DNA from: Gimesia chilikensis
Lineage (GTDB): Bacteria; Planctomycetota; Planctomycetia; Planctomycetales; Planctomycetaceae
NCBI RefSeq assembly: GCF_008329715.1
Contig: NZ_VTSR01000008.1
Span: forward strand, 124,001-188,000
Direction of reading: 5' to 3'
DNA length: 64,000 nt
Shown here: in pieces, positions 1-9,700 of the stretch
Layout of the letters: each line of letters opens with the position of its first letter
Numbering within the stretch: the stretch's first letter is position 1
Program-made: the position numbers and the translations under genes
Notes under the pieces: model-generated
Seen by the model: only the letters and a program-made list of their open reading frames with translations
Databases searched by the model: none
Told to the model about the DNA's origin: nothing

Positions 1-1
1 T

Positions 2-832
2 CTATTCCTAAAAGAACTGAAGCTCAGTTCTTTCGACCCGGCTCTGGCGACCACCACCGGCTTCAATGCGACGTTCATTCATTATGCGCTGATGACCCTG
101 GTCGCGGTCACCGCGGTCGCCAGCTTTGAAGCAGTCGGCAATATTCTGGTCGTCGCCATGTTCGTTGTCCCCCCCGCCGCCGCCTATATGCTCACTGATC
201 GACTCGGAGTCATGCTGATCCTCAGCGTTCTGCTGGCTATGTTGGCAGCCATCATCGGGCACATCAGTGCGATTACCGTCCCCTACTGGTTTGGATTCCA
301 GAGCACTTCGACAGCCGGCATGATGGCGGTCGCCGCTGGTCTGCTGTTTATCATCGCCGCCCTGTTCGGCCCCCGCCACGGCGTAGTAATCGTCTTCCTG
401 AGACGCCAGTTTCTGGCCTGGCAGATCCTCGCAGATGATATCGTCGCCCTGATGTACCGCATCGAAGAACGGGAACCGGAACTCAGACCGGACGCCTTTT
501 ACCTGCGAGACATCCTCTTCTCACGACCGCTGCCCACCAGACTGACACTTGACTACCTCGTCCGACACAGCCAGCTCGTACACGCCAACGGAACCTACAC
601 CCTGACCGACACCGGCCGCGACCGGGCCCGGCAGCTGGTCCGCTCGCATCGACTCTGGGAACACTACCTCGTCGAACACGCTGGCATGTCGACGGAAACG
701 ATTCATCGCCAGGCCGAACAGCTGGAACATTTTACCGACCGGGAGCTCCGCGACCGCCTCAACGCCGACACCCTCGATACCGACCAGGATCCCCACGGCC
801 GTCCGATCCCGCCCGAAGAACACGCCCCCTGA
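2..832 (+). CDS. Metal (Mn/Zn/Fe) ABC transporter permease fused to a DtxR/MntR-like domain, 5' partial
   Basis: The reading frame is open from base 2, so the start lies outside the window; about 276 residues are visible. The first half is hydrophobic, with several membrane helices, and matches the ABC-3 family permeases (ZnuB/MntB/TroC type) that carry Mn, Zn or Fe across the inner membrane. After about residue 145 it becomes soluble. This part resembles the winged-helix and metal-binding/dimerisation domains of DtxR/MntR repressors: a wing-like YTLTDTGR segment, then SHRLWEH, then IHRQAEQLEHF, ending HGRPIPP. The His, Glu, Glu and His at the expected metal-ligand positions are kept, and the DtxR ligand Cys102 is replaced by Glu as in MntR. 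The binding-protein and ATPase genes presumably lie upstream, outside the window. Family assignment is firm; metal specificity is inferred. Confidence 0.85.
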   Translation, partial: LFLKELKLSSFDPALATTTGFNATFIHYALMTLVAVTAVASFEAVGNILVVAMFVVPPAAAYMLTDRLGVMLILSVLLAMLAAIIGHISAITVPYWFGFQSTSTAGMMAVAAGLLFIIAALFGPRHGVVIVFLRRQFLAWQILADDIVALMYRIEEREPELRPDAFYLRDILFSRPLPTRLTLDYLVRHSQLVHANGTYTLTDTGRDRARQLVRSHRLWEHYLVEHAGMSTETIHRQAEQLEHFTDRELRDRLNADTLDTDQDPHGRPIPPEEHAP

Positions 833-864
833 TCCAGATTCAGGTCGCTCCACATCAGGTTCCT

Positions 865-894
865 CTGGCATTTTCCAAACCGCACACATATAAT
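865..894 (+). promoter_or_regulatory. Candidate sigma70-type promoter for the DUF1501 gene at 962
   Basis: A perfect TATAAT at 889-894 is preceded, 18 bases upstream, by CTGGCA (865-870), which matches TTGACA at four of six positions. Transcription would start near 901, giving a leader of about 60 bases. This is a motif match only. Confidence 0.35.
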
Positions 895-961
895 CGTTCG
901 TTGATATTTCAAAGTTCCGCCCGAGTGCGTCGTCGGGTGCTCCAGAACGGGATGAAATCAA

Positions 962-2326
962 ATGACGGGCAAATACTGCAGTGGACCGGTGAACCGACGC
1001 GAATTCATGCGCATCGGCTCACTCTGCCTGGGGGGATTATCACTCCCGCAACTCCTGTCTCTCCGCAGTGAAGCCGCCCCAACCCGACCGGAAACATCCG
1101 TCATTCTGCTCTTCCTCCACGGCGGTCCCTCGCAACTGGAAACCTACGACCTCAAACCCGACGCCCCCTCGGATTACCGCTCCCTCTTTAATCCGATCTC
1201 CACGAATGTCCCGGGAATGGATCTCTGCGAACTCTTTCCACGACAGGCCAAAATCGCGGATAAATTCTCGCTCGTCCGTTCCCTGCACCACGACGTCGGC
1301 ATCCACAGCGATGGCGGGATCATTGTCCTCACCGGCAAACGTCCTTCCAAATTGGATCCCACTTCACAATCAAAAAGCGAACACCCTGACTTCGGTTCCG
1401 TCACCAGCGTTGTCCGGGGCCTCTCCGCTGCGGGAACGCCCCCCTATGTCTCGATTCCCTCGAAGTTCTATATGGTCCAGCCCACTTACCTCGGTCTACA
1501 GCACGGACCTTTTGAATCGACCGAGCCTTCGTCAAACAGTTACCGTCCCCCTTCCCTGAAACTGCAAGCCGGCATGGATGGGAAGCATCTGCTCGAACGC
1601 CGCCAGCTGCTCAAACAGTTCGATCAACTGCGCAGCGACCTCGATCTCACCGGAGACCTGCACGGCAATGACAAGTTCCGCGACCTCGCCTTCCAGATGT
1701 TGACCAGCCCCGATGCCGCCCGCTCGTTCGACATCGACCGCGAACCAGACAGCCTGCGCGATCGCTACGGACGCAACATGTGGGGTCAGGGCTGCCTGCT
1801 CGCCCGTCGCCTGGCGGAAGCCGGCTGTGGTGTCGTCTCACTGTTCTTCAACACCCCGAAGACCGGGCAGGAATTCACGAACTGGGACGATCACATTCTC
1901 AACGCGGGACGCCCCGGCCACTTTGCGAAATACATGCAGACCCGTCTCCCGTACATGGATCAGGCTCTGGCCACGCTCATCGAGGACATCCACGAACGCA
2001 GCCTGGATAAGAAAATCATGGTTGTCGCCGTCGGTGAATTCGGTCGTACTCCCCGACTCTCTTCCAACAGCTCGGGGACGGGACGCAACCACTGGCCCCA
2101 GGCATACACGGCCCTCTTCTCAGGAGGCAATCTGAAAATGGGACAGGTCGTTGGTGCCACCAACTCCAAAGCCGAGTACCCAACTCACAATCCTCACACG
2201 CCACAGGATATGCTGGCCACGATCTACCGTCACCTGGGCATCGATTACTCGCGCTCCCTCGTCGATCATCAGGGAAGACCAATTCCCATCCTGCCGCACG
2301 GCAAACCGATTGCCGGCCTGATCTGA
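962..2326 (+). CDS. DUF1501 family secreted protein (sulfatase-like fold)
   Basis: 454 residues. The N-terminus carries a twin-arginine-like signal (NRREFMRIGS followed by a short hydrophobic stretch), so export by Tat is likely. The body has the DUF1501 hallmarks: the ILLFLHGGPSQLETYD block near residue 50, VRSLHHD, and a late VGEFGRTP block followed by GRNHWP. DUF1501 is related to the alkaline phosphatase/sulfatase superfamily and is greatly expanded in planctomycetes; its substrate is unknown. Family members usually sit beside PSCyt/DUF1549/DUF1553 genes. This copy does not, standing alone between the metal permease and the convergent ceramidase-like gene, whose stop lies only 8 bases away. 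The ATG at 962 is preceded by a weak GGGAT. Family confidence is high; function is not known. Confidence 0.9.
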   Translation: MTGKYCSGPVNRREFMRIGSLCLGGLSLPQLLSLRSEAAPTRPETSVILLFLHGGPSQLETYDLKPDAPSDYRSLFNPISTNVPGMDLCELFPRQAKIADKFSLVRSLHHDVGIHSDGGIIVLTGKRPSKLDPTSQSKSEHPDFGSVTSVVRGLSAAGTPPYVSIPSKFYMVQPTYLGLQHGPFESTEPSSNSYRPPSLKLQAGMDGKHLLERRQLLKQFDQLRSDLDLTGDLHGNDKFRDLAFQMLTSPDAARSFDIDREPDSLRDRYGRNMWGQGCLLARRLAEAGCGVVSLFFNTPKTGQEFTNWDDHILNAGRPGHFAKYMQTRLPYMDQALATLIEDIHERSLDKKIMVVAVGEFGRTPRLSSNSSGTGRNHWPQAYTALFSGGNLKMGQVVGATNSKAEYPTHNPHTPQDMLATIYRHLGIDYSRSLVDHQGRPIPILPHGKPIAGLI

Positions 2327-2334
2327 GCTTCCGG

Positions 2335-3633
2335 CTAACCCGGCATCAAATCTTTAATACCCCGCATCAGATGCTGATCCACTTCCGGGCCACTGAAAGC
2401 CACGCTGACTTCATAGCCCCCCTGGAAGTAAGCTTCCGCAGTAGGCAGATACCAGGGTCCGCCGTCCCCGTAGCCGGCCACCGCCATAAATCGATCGGGG
2501 TAGAGCATCTGGGTCCGCAGCTGATATTCAATGAACGGCTCGGCCGGCAGGTGCAGCATGGAAATCTGATTGACGTGTAGTCCGCTCAACGTAATCGGCT
2601 TCTGCGCCGCATGCCGTCGCAACCAGGCCAGCGTGAATGCAGGCCGGTTCCGATGCACCACCCGCCGACTGTGATCATTAATCTGTTTTTCCAGCTCAGC
2701 GATGGAAAACGCCCGGTTGACCGGGGGCAGGAAATCAGCAGTCGTCCACTGTAGCCGCTTGATCGGTTCGGGACGGAGTTGTTCGGACGCCCGCTCCATC
2801 GCCGCAAAGATTCGTTGTGCCAGTACCGGTCGATTTTCGTGGTGATCGCTGTTGTTATACTTGCCCGCATTGATATTGCCCGCACAACCAGTGAAATAAA
2901 CGTGCAGACAATCGGGAGCATCATGCTCGGCCTTCAGTTTTCGTGCCTGTCCCACAAACTCGCTGTTTACATGCCCCTCGGTGCAACAGTAACTGATGGG
3001 ATGCACGGCGTAGTAATAGCAGGCGGCAACTTTCTCTTTGCCATTATAAAAGGCAACCGCCTTCAACCAGGGATCGATCACGCCGGCCGGCAGATCGCGA
3101 ATATCATCGCTACTGGCCGCCACACTTCGATTCTTCAGGATCTTTCCCTGGTCGTTTAACACCCGCCTGTTGGAAGCCACCTGTTCTACCTCTGCCTGGG
3201 CTGAAGCGACATGCGTCAGACGACGCGGTGATTTCAGGCTCTCCCGTACCGCAGACTCCGCCCGTTGGAGACAGGTCTGAAAAAACTGCGGATCCATGTT
3301 GGGCGGCAGATCACCTTGCCCCCGCACAATCCGGTCCGTCTCCAGGCAGGCAAACGGGGCATCGTGTTGATGCACGCACTGCACAGCCACGCGATCCGCG
3401 GAGGTACCAGCGGCCTTCGCCAGTGCCTGCCGCAACTGCAGATGGGCATCGTTACAGAGTCCCGTCCAGTCCAGCGTGCAGACAACCACAGGCTGTGGCT
3501 CGGTCAACAACACAAACCCCAACGCTTCCAGCGGTGAATCAATGCGTGATGCAGCAGGAATCCAGCCCCCGCATAACGAGTGCCCGATCGGCACAGTGAC
3601 ATCAAAGCGGAAGGGAGCAATCTGATATGGCAT
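2335..3633 (-). CDS. Neutral ceramidase-like protein (ceramidase N-terminal domain family)
   Basis: 432 residues with no obvious signal peptide. It resembles the catalytic N-terminal domain of neutral/alkaline ceramidases: a DVTVPIGHSLCGGW start, a VQCVHQHDAP block where ceramidases have a zinc-binding HTH motif, a YYAVHPISYC block, and FTGCAGNINAGKY in the place of the G-x-x-GD-V/I-NP region. Many planctomycete proteins of this type are annotated only as hypothetical or ceramidase-domain proteins, and they may act on other amides or esters. It is convergent with the DUF1501 gene and lies upstream of ndh in the same direction, across 92 bases. The His-rich blocks suggest a metal-dependent hydrolase; the substrate is a guess. 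Confidence 0.7.
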   Translation of the reverse strand: MPYQIAPFRFDVTVPIGHSLCGGWIPAASRIDSPLEALGFVLLTEPQPVVVCTLDWTGLCNDAHLQLRQALAKAAGTSADRVAVQCVHQHDAPFACLETDRIVRGQGDLPPNMDPQFFQTCLQRAESAVRESLKSPRRLTHVASAQAEVEQVASNRRVLNDQGKILKNRSVAASSDDIRDLPAGVIDPWLKAVAFYNGKEKVAACYYYAVHPISYCCTEGHVNSEFVGQARKLKAEHDAPDCLHVYFTGCAGNINAGKYNNSDHHENRPVLAQRIFAAMERASEQLRPEPIKRLQWTTADFLPPVNRAFSIAELEKQINDHSRRVVHRNRPAFTLAWLRRHAAQKPITLSGLHVNQISMLHLPAEPFIEYQLRTQMLYPDRFMAVAGYGDGGPWYLPTAEAYFQGGYEVSVAFSGPEVDQHLMRGIKDLMPG

Positions 3634-3725
3634 GGCGTCCTCGACTGAATCAGGAATGAAGCATCCCCTTCAGCATAAATCGCCGTGCCACGAAAAACGA
3701 GTGTTTTGGCCTTTTCAGGACCAGT

Positions 3726-5072
3726 TTAGTGCTCGGACGAAACAGGAACTTCCTCGTTTTCGTGTTCGAGCTGCGGCTCCTGCACCGGTTCCGGATCCCA
3801 TTCCTTGCCGACAATCAGTCGGGCGCCTCTACGAAAACTGAGGTAGGACCAGGCCCACTGCATGACCACCAACACCCGGTTTTTGAAACCAGTCAGGTAG
3901 AAAATGTGCACAACCAGCCAGACAACCCAGGCGAAGAAACCGGCTAATTTGAACTTCCCCATCTCGACTATGGCCCGACTGCGACCGATGGTCGCCATCT
4001 GCCCCTTGTCCCGGAAACGAAACTCAGTGCGGGGCTTACCTTGAACTTCAGCGCGGATATTTTTTCCAATACACCGCCCCTGCTGCAACGCCACCGGTGC
4101 GGTACCCGGCAAGGGCTTTCCTGTCTGGTGTGTATAACAGGCCTGGTCGCCAGCAACAAACACGTTGGGATAATTTGTCAGACTCAGGTCCGGTTCGACC
4201 ATCACGCGGCCCCGGTTATCGGTCTGCATCCCCTCAGACTGCCCCAACTCGGAAGCTTCCACACCTGCCGCCCAGAGCACTGTCGCAGCCCGGATCCGTT
4301 CACTCCCCAGTTCGACGCCATCTTCGTTGATGTTAGTCACCACGGACGAAGTCCAGAGCTGAACCCCCAGGTTCTCCAGGTCGCGGGCCGCCCGATTCGC
4401 CTGCTCTTCAGAAAACATCGGCAAAATTCGTGGACCCGCTTCGACCAGGATCACACGAGTATGACTCGGATTGATGCGGCGGAAGTCCTTGGAGAGTGTA
4501 AATCGGCTCATCTCGCCAATCGCACCCGCCAGTTCCACCCCCGTCGGTCCGCCACCCACGATCACATAGGTCAGATATTTCTTCTGCTCATCGGGGTCGG
4601 TAATCCGTTCTGCATGCTCAAAGGCCGACAGTACCCGCTTGCGAATCTCTGTGGCCTGCGAGATGTTCTTTAAGCCTGGCGCGTAAACTTCCCACTCATT
4701 GTGACCGAAATAACTGTGTGTCGCACCGCAGGCCAGAACCAGGTAATCGTATTCCAGTTCGCCAAAATCAAACTGGACTTTCCTGCCAGGCAGATCGATG
4801 GACTGGGCTTCTCCCAACAACACGCTGGTATTCTTATAGCGGGACAGCAGGCTGCGAATGGGCGTCGCGATATCTGCAGGACTCAGGCCCGCCATGGCGA
4901 CCTGGTAAAGCAATGGTTGAAACAGATGGTAATTATGGCGGTCAACCAGGGTCACTTCGACGCCGGGAACGCCTCCCAGTTCTAACGCGGCATTCAAGCC
5001 GGCAAAACCACCACCGATAATCAGGACCCTTTTAGAGTCTGTCTTGCTGCCGGGGTTTTGTATAGTATTCAT
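3726..5072 (-). CDS. ndh: Type II NADH dehydrogenase (NDH-2), FAD-dependent
   Basis: 448 residues, the usual NDH-2 length. It oxidises NADH and passes electrons to quinone at the inner membrane without pumping protons. Visible motifs are the FAD-binding LIIGGGFAGLNAA near residues 18-30, a second dinucleotide fold with IVGGGPTGVELAGAIGE near 170-185, and the FAD-closing VFVAGDQA near 305. Two hydrophobic stretches near 365-410 (FFAWVVWLVVHIFYLTGF and a following segment) probably anchor it to the membrane. The ATG lies 13 residues before the FAD motif. The bases just upstream have no strong ribosome binding site. The neighbours give no functional clue. It could be a related sulfide:quinone-type enzyme, but the overall match to NDH-2 is better. 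Confidence 0.9.
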   Translation of the reverse strand: MNTIQNPGSKTDSKRVLIIGGGFAGLNAALELGGVPGVEVTLVDRHNYHLFQPLLYQVAMAGLSPADIATPIRSLLSRYKNTSVLLGEAQSIDLPGRKVQFDFGELEYDYLVLACGATHSYFGHNEWEVYAPGLKNISQATEIRKRVLSAFEHAERITDPDEQKKYLTYVIVGGGPTGVELAGAIGEMSRFTLSKDFRRINPSHTRVILVEAGPRILPMFSEEQANRAARDLENLGVQLWTSSVVTNINEDGVELGSERIRAATVLWAAGVEASELGQSEGMQTDNRGRVMVEPDLSLTNYPNVFVAGDQACYTHQTGKPLPGTAPVALQQGRCIGKNIRAEVQGKPRTEFRFRDKGQMATIGRSRAIVEMGKFKLAGFFAWVVWLVVHIFYLTGFKNRVLVVMQWAWSYLSFRRGARLIVGKEWDPEPVQEPQLEHENEEVPVSSEH

Positions 5073-5246
5073 CTCAGTAATTATTCAGACAGGACGTTAA
5101 TGTCAATCAGACAGAAGTAAGCGCCCTCCTCGATGCCGATCACGAAAACACACTATAGCTATTCTAGTCGATCCGTCCATGCACACAAAATAAGTTCCTG
5201 AAAAAATCAGCCGGTTCACAAGAGAATCGATAAAAACAGATGAAAA

Positions 5247-6725
5247 TCAGGCCAGAATTTCATGAAGCACTTCGCCATGCACATTGGTCAGCCGGCGTTC
5301 GATCCCATTGTGATACCAGGTCAGCCGGGTGTGATCGATTCCCAGCAGATGCAGCACGGTGGCATGATAATCGTGCCAGGGAACAACTTTCTCGACCGAT
5401 TTCCAGCCGAATTCATCAGTGGCTCCATAGCTGAGCCCGTGTTTGAGACCACCGCCTGCCATCCAGACCGAGAAACCATTCATATTATGATCGCGGCCTG
5501 TGCCCACCGTATCTGAAGCCGACTGCGTGAAAGGCGTCCGGCCAAATTCGGTCGAGAACAGCACCAGCGTGTCTTCCAGCATCCCCCGTTGACGTAAATC
5601 CTTCAATAGCCCCGCTACAGGCTGATCGATGCGTGTCGCTTCCCGCAGATGATTCCGCTTCACATCCTCATGCCCGTCCCAGTTAATACGGGGCGAGCCG
5701 AAGGGGCCTCCCGAAAAGAGCTGCACGAAACGCACCCCCTGTTCCAGCAGGCGCCGGGCCAGCAGACAGTTGCGGGCGAAGGGAGCGGTTTCCTCGCGGT
5801 CAAATCCGTACATCCCCCGGGTCGCGGCAGTCTCCCCAGAAAGATCAGTCACCCGGGGGACGGCCAGTTGCATTTTTGCAGCCAGAACGTGGCTGCGGAT
5901 CCGGGCTTCCAGATCACTGTTGGCACCAGACCGTTCGAGGTGTGCCTGGTTGAACCGGTTTAATAATTGTCGACTGGCGAGTTCGGTCTGCTCAGAAATC
6001 TGCCGTTCAGGAAACAGGTCTCGAATGGCGGGGCCTTCGCTCTGAAATGGAACCCCCTGGTGCTGAGCCGGGAGGAATCCGTTGGACCAGTTAATTGTTC
6101 CCGCAGCGGGATAGCCGCGGACATCCGGCAGCACGACATAAGAAGGCAGTTCATCCGTCTCGCAACCAAGTCCATAAGACAACCAGGCCCCCAGCACCGG
6201 AAAACCGTTGAGTCGAAACCCGGTGTTCTCCTGAAAAGTGGCGGGCGTATGATTGGCGGAATCTGCTTTCATCGAGCGGATCAACGTTAATTCATCCGCC
6301 TGTGCCGCAATGTGCGGGAACAACTCGGAGATCCAGAGACCGCTTTCGCCCCGCTGTTGAAACTCAAAATCGTTCTTCCGCAACAGGCCCACTTTGCCGA
6401 AAAACGTCTCGGGCTTCTTGTCGGTCGGCATTTCCTTGCCATGCAGCTTTTTGAGCGAAGGTTTATAGTCAAACGAATCCAGGTGACTCAAGCCACCGAT
6501 CAGACAGATATGGACCACCCGTTTCACTCGCGGCGAAAAATGTGGTGCCGGAACCGTAGCTTGCTTCGGTGTTGCGCCGCGCACGGACTGCTGACGAAGT
6601 AACAGATCCATCAGTGCCGTCCCCGCCAGTCCGGTCCCGGCCCAGGAAAAGAAATCACGTCGGGACAAAGATTCGTTTTCCGGAAGTGGATTCAAATTCT
6701 TCTGCTGTGGTTCTGAAAATGACAT
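5247..6725 (-). CDS. DUF1501 family secreted protein, partner of the PSCyt/DUF1549/DUF1553 protein
   Basis: 492 residues. The N-terminus LSRRDFFSWAGTGLAGTAL is a Tat signal. DUF1501 features include VVHICLIGGLSHLDSFDYKP near residue 90, LIRSMKADSANHTPA, a FSTEFGRTP block and GTGRDHNMNGFSVW. The start lies 7 bases after the stop of the PSCyt1/DUF1549/DUF1553 gene, so the two are almost certainly co-transcribed and perhaps translationally coupled. That pair is a recurrent planctomycete cassette of unknown biochemical role, often presumed to act in periplasmic polymer breakdown. It differs enough from the DUF1501 protein at 962-2326 that the two are separate paralogues, not a recent duplication. 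Confidence 0.92.
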   Translation of the reverse strand: MSFSEPQQKNLNPLPENESLSRRDFFSWAGTGLAGTALMDLLLRQQSVRGATPKQATVPAPHFSPRVKRVVHICLIGGLSHLDSFDYKPSLKKLHGKEMPTDKKPETFFGKVGLLRKNDFEFQQRGESGLWISELFPHIAAQADELTLIRSMKADSANHTPATFQENTGFRLNGFPVLGAWLSYGLGCETDELPSYVVLPDVRGYPAAGTINWSNGFLPAQHQGVPFQSEGPAIRDLFPERQISEQTELASRQLLNRFNQAHLERSGANSDLEARIRSHVLAAKMQLAVPRVTDLSGETAATRGMYGFDREETAPFARNCLLARRLLEQGVRFVQLFSGGPFGSPRINWDGHEDVKRNHLREATRIDQPVAGLLKDLRQRGMLEDTLVLFSTEFGRTPFTQSASDTVGTGRDHNMNGFSVWMAGGGLKHGLSYGATDEFGWKSVEKVVPWHDYHATVLHLLGIDHTRLTWYHNGIERRLTNVHGEVLHEILA

Positions 6726-6732
6726 GGCAGTT

Positions 6733-9700
6733 TCAATTCACATATAAAAATTCGTTACTGTTCAGCAGCACCCGACATAAGGCGGACAGACCATGTTGAG
6801 AAACAAACTCACGTGACACCGCTGCTTCTTCCGGTCGTGGCGGCCGCTGGTAAACCAACTCAAAGAGTTCAATCACCTGCTGCCCGGTGTCGTCACCGGA
6901 GCGCTGCTTAACCCGCGCGGCCAGCTGATCCGACATGCGTAACACAAAGGAATCATTCATCAATGCCAGTGCCTGCAGGGGCGTGGTTGTCGATGCCCGG
7001 TCGGGAGTGGTCGTAGAAGGATCGGGACAGTCGAACGTTTCCAGCAGCGGATGCCGTCCCCCGCGTGCAGAAAATCGATAGATCGACCTGCGATTAAATT
7101 CTTCACCCACGGGATCCAGTGGTTCATAGAACTGGGTCCCCTTGAAGAAATACGATTTGACGTCCTGGTAACCACGGCCCCCGACTTCGGGGTTCAATTT
7201 GCCCGCGACTTTCAGGATCGAATCGCGAATTGATTCCGCTTCAATCCGTTGAGGACTCTTTCGCCATAACCAGCGGTTGTCGGCATCTACCTGCATTGCC
7301 TGCGAATCAACCTCTGAGGACTGACGAAACGTTGCCGAGAGCAGTATCTCACGCTGCACCGATTTCAGGCTCCAGTCATTTTCTTTTAACTGAATCGCCA
7401 GCCAGTCGAGTAGTTCGGGATGGCTGCAGCGTCCGCCATTAAAGCCGAAATCATTCGGTGTATTTACCAGCCCCTGACCGAAATGATAATGCCAGATCCG
7501 ATTCACAATTACTCGTGCAAACAGCGGATTGCGGGCATCGGTCACCCAGTTGGCAAATTTCAGGCGGCGTTCCTGATCAGAACTGTCGGCGGCCAGTTTC
7601 AAATTACCATCCAACCCCTTAATCGCCTGCAGTCCCCCCGGTTGGACGACACCCGCTGGTGCCGCCACACTTCCTCGCCTGAGCAAGTGTGAGACTCCCG
7701 GATCGCGGGACAAGGCGGCATAGACCTTTGTTGGCTGCACAGCCTGCAGCTCTTTAATTTCTGCCTGCAGACCGGAACGCTGTCGACGCAATTCCTGCCA
7801 TTGTTGACGTTGTGGTTCATCCAGAGTCGCCTGTAGTTCTTCTCGAGAAAAGAAGACACCTCCCCAGCGGGCAGAAGCCTGAATTTCTTCCTGAGTTAAC
7901 GCCCGATCATACAGGCGTGCCTGAGTGATCACTCCTTTGAGCAGTCGATTACCGCCCGGAGAACCATGGCGTAAACCGAAGAGGACTTCTGTTTTTCCTG
8001 CGGGAAATGTCTGCAAACCTTTGGAGCGATAACTGCTCCCGTAAACGGCTCCATTTCGATAAGCGGTAATGGTCCCATCCGTGGCATACACCAGCGCAAC
8101 CTGCACCTCTTTTTCTGAAGCGGTCTTCTCTTCGGGGCCCTGGAATGACTTTGTGCGATTAAAATGATCGCTCCCTGCCAGCCAGTGTCCCGGCTGCTGC
8201 TCGCCAAACACAATCGCATCGAAAATATTACCGTCTGTTGTCTGTACGCTCAGGACTCCTCCACCACGCTGCTGCAGATCGGAAAGTTTCACCCAGGCTT
8301 CCAGAGTCTTTGCCCCCAGAACTTCAGGCAGGGGCTCTGTTTTCAAAAAGGAACGGTTACCGTCGAGCACCAGTCCCTCAGGCGTCTGCTTTGCAGAACC
8401 GTGCAACGTCCCCGAGAGACCTCCCACCAGATCGTCTGTCCCTTTGCGAAAATCCCAGGCAGCGACAGGAGAGGATACCAGCGATGCTTCCGTTGTGTCC
8501 CGCTCTTCATGGCGTTTCGCCAGCACACGTTTTCGGGCAACCGTCTCCAGTTGGAAGAGCTGTCCCTGGATTTCTCTTAGTGCCTTCTCTTTCTGAGCGA
8601 GAGCTTGTTGAGCTCGATTATAGGCTGGATCGGGCAGATTCCGCTCTCCATGGACGACGCCTGACAGCGCTGCGGCGAACTGGTAATACTCCTGCTGACC
8701 GATGGGGTCGAATTTATGATCGTGACAGCGGGCGCAGTTCACGGTCAACCCGAGGAATGTCTGCGCCGTCACGCCAACGATATCTTCCAGTTCGTCCTGT
8801 TTCATCGTTGCCCGCATCAATGTGCTTTGTGGAATCACGACATCATGGGGGCCCGCCACCAGGAAACCGGTCGCTTTGACCGCTCCGGGGTTGTCGGGCT
8901 TGAGCAGATCGCCGGCTAACTGCAGCCTGACGAACTGATCGTAGGGCAGATCCTTATTCAGGGCCTGAATCACCCAGTTCCGATAATGCCAGGCATTCTC
9001 ACGTGACTGATCCCGTTCAAACCCGTTACTTTCACCAAATCGAACCACGTCCAGCCAGTGTCGCGCCCAGTGCTCGCCGTAATGTGGCGATGCCAGCAGG
9101 CGATCAATGAGCTTCTCGTAAGCATCATCTGAGTTATCCTCAACAAACGCTTCCACCTCTTCCGGTTCCGGAGGCAGACCAATTACGGAATAATACAGTC
9201 GGCGGATCAAATTACGACGATCCGCTTCAGCACGCGGCTGCAGGCCATGCTCTTTCAGCCGCCGCAAGACGAAGGCATCGATGGGACTTTTTCCCCAGTG
9301 TTCGTGCTCACCCGTCGTGACAGGTACTTTTGGTTTTTGCAGAGCCTGCAGCGACCACCAGTCGTAACCGGCTCGCTTTTCCGTTGTCTTACTGAAGGCA
9401 TCTATGGGGTCAGTGCCCCACGGCGCGCCCGCTGCGATCCAGCGCCGGAACAACTGCTTCTCTTCCGCAGACAGGGGATGTTCGGGGGGCATCGCATCCG
9501 ACTCGATGTATTGCCAGAGCAGACTCTCATCCGGCTTACCTGCCTTTACCGCAGCTCCCGTTTCGCCTCCCTGGAAAGTTAAATCGCGGCGGGAAAGATT
9601 CAGTCCCGCTTTGGGATCCAGTCCCGCATGACAGTCCAGGCAGTGACCAGCAATCAACGGAGCGATCACACGGTCGAAGTCCGCCTGCATACGCTCAGGT

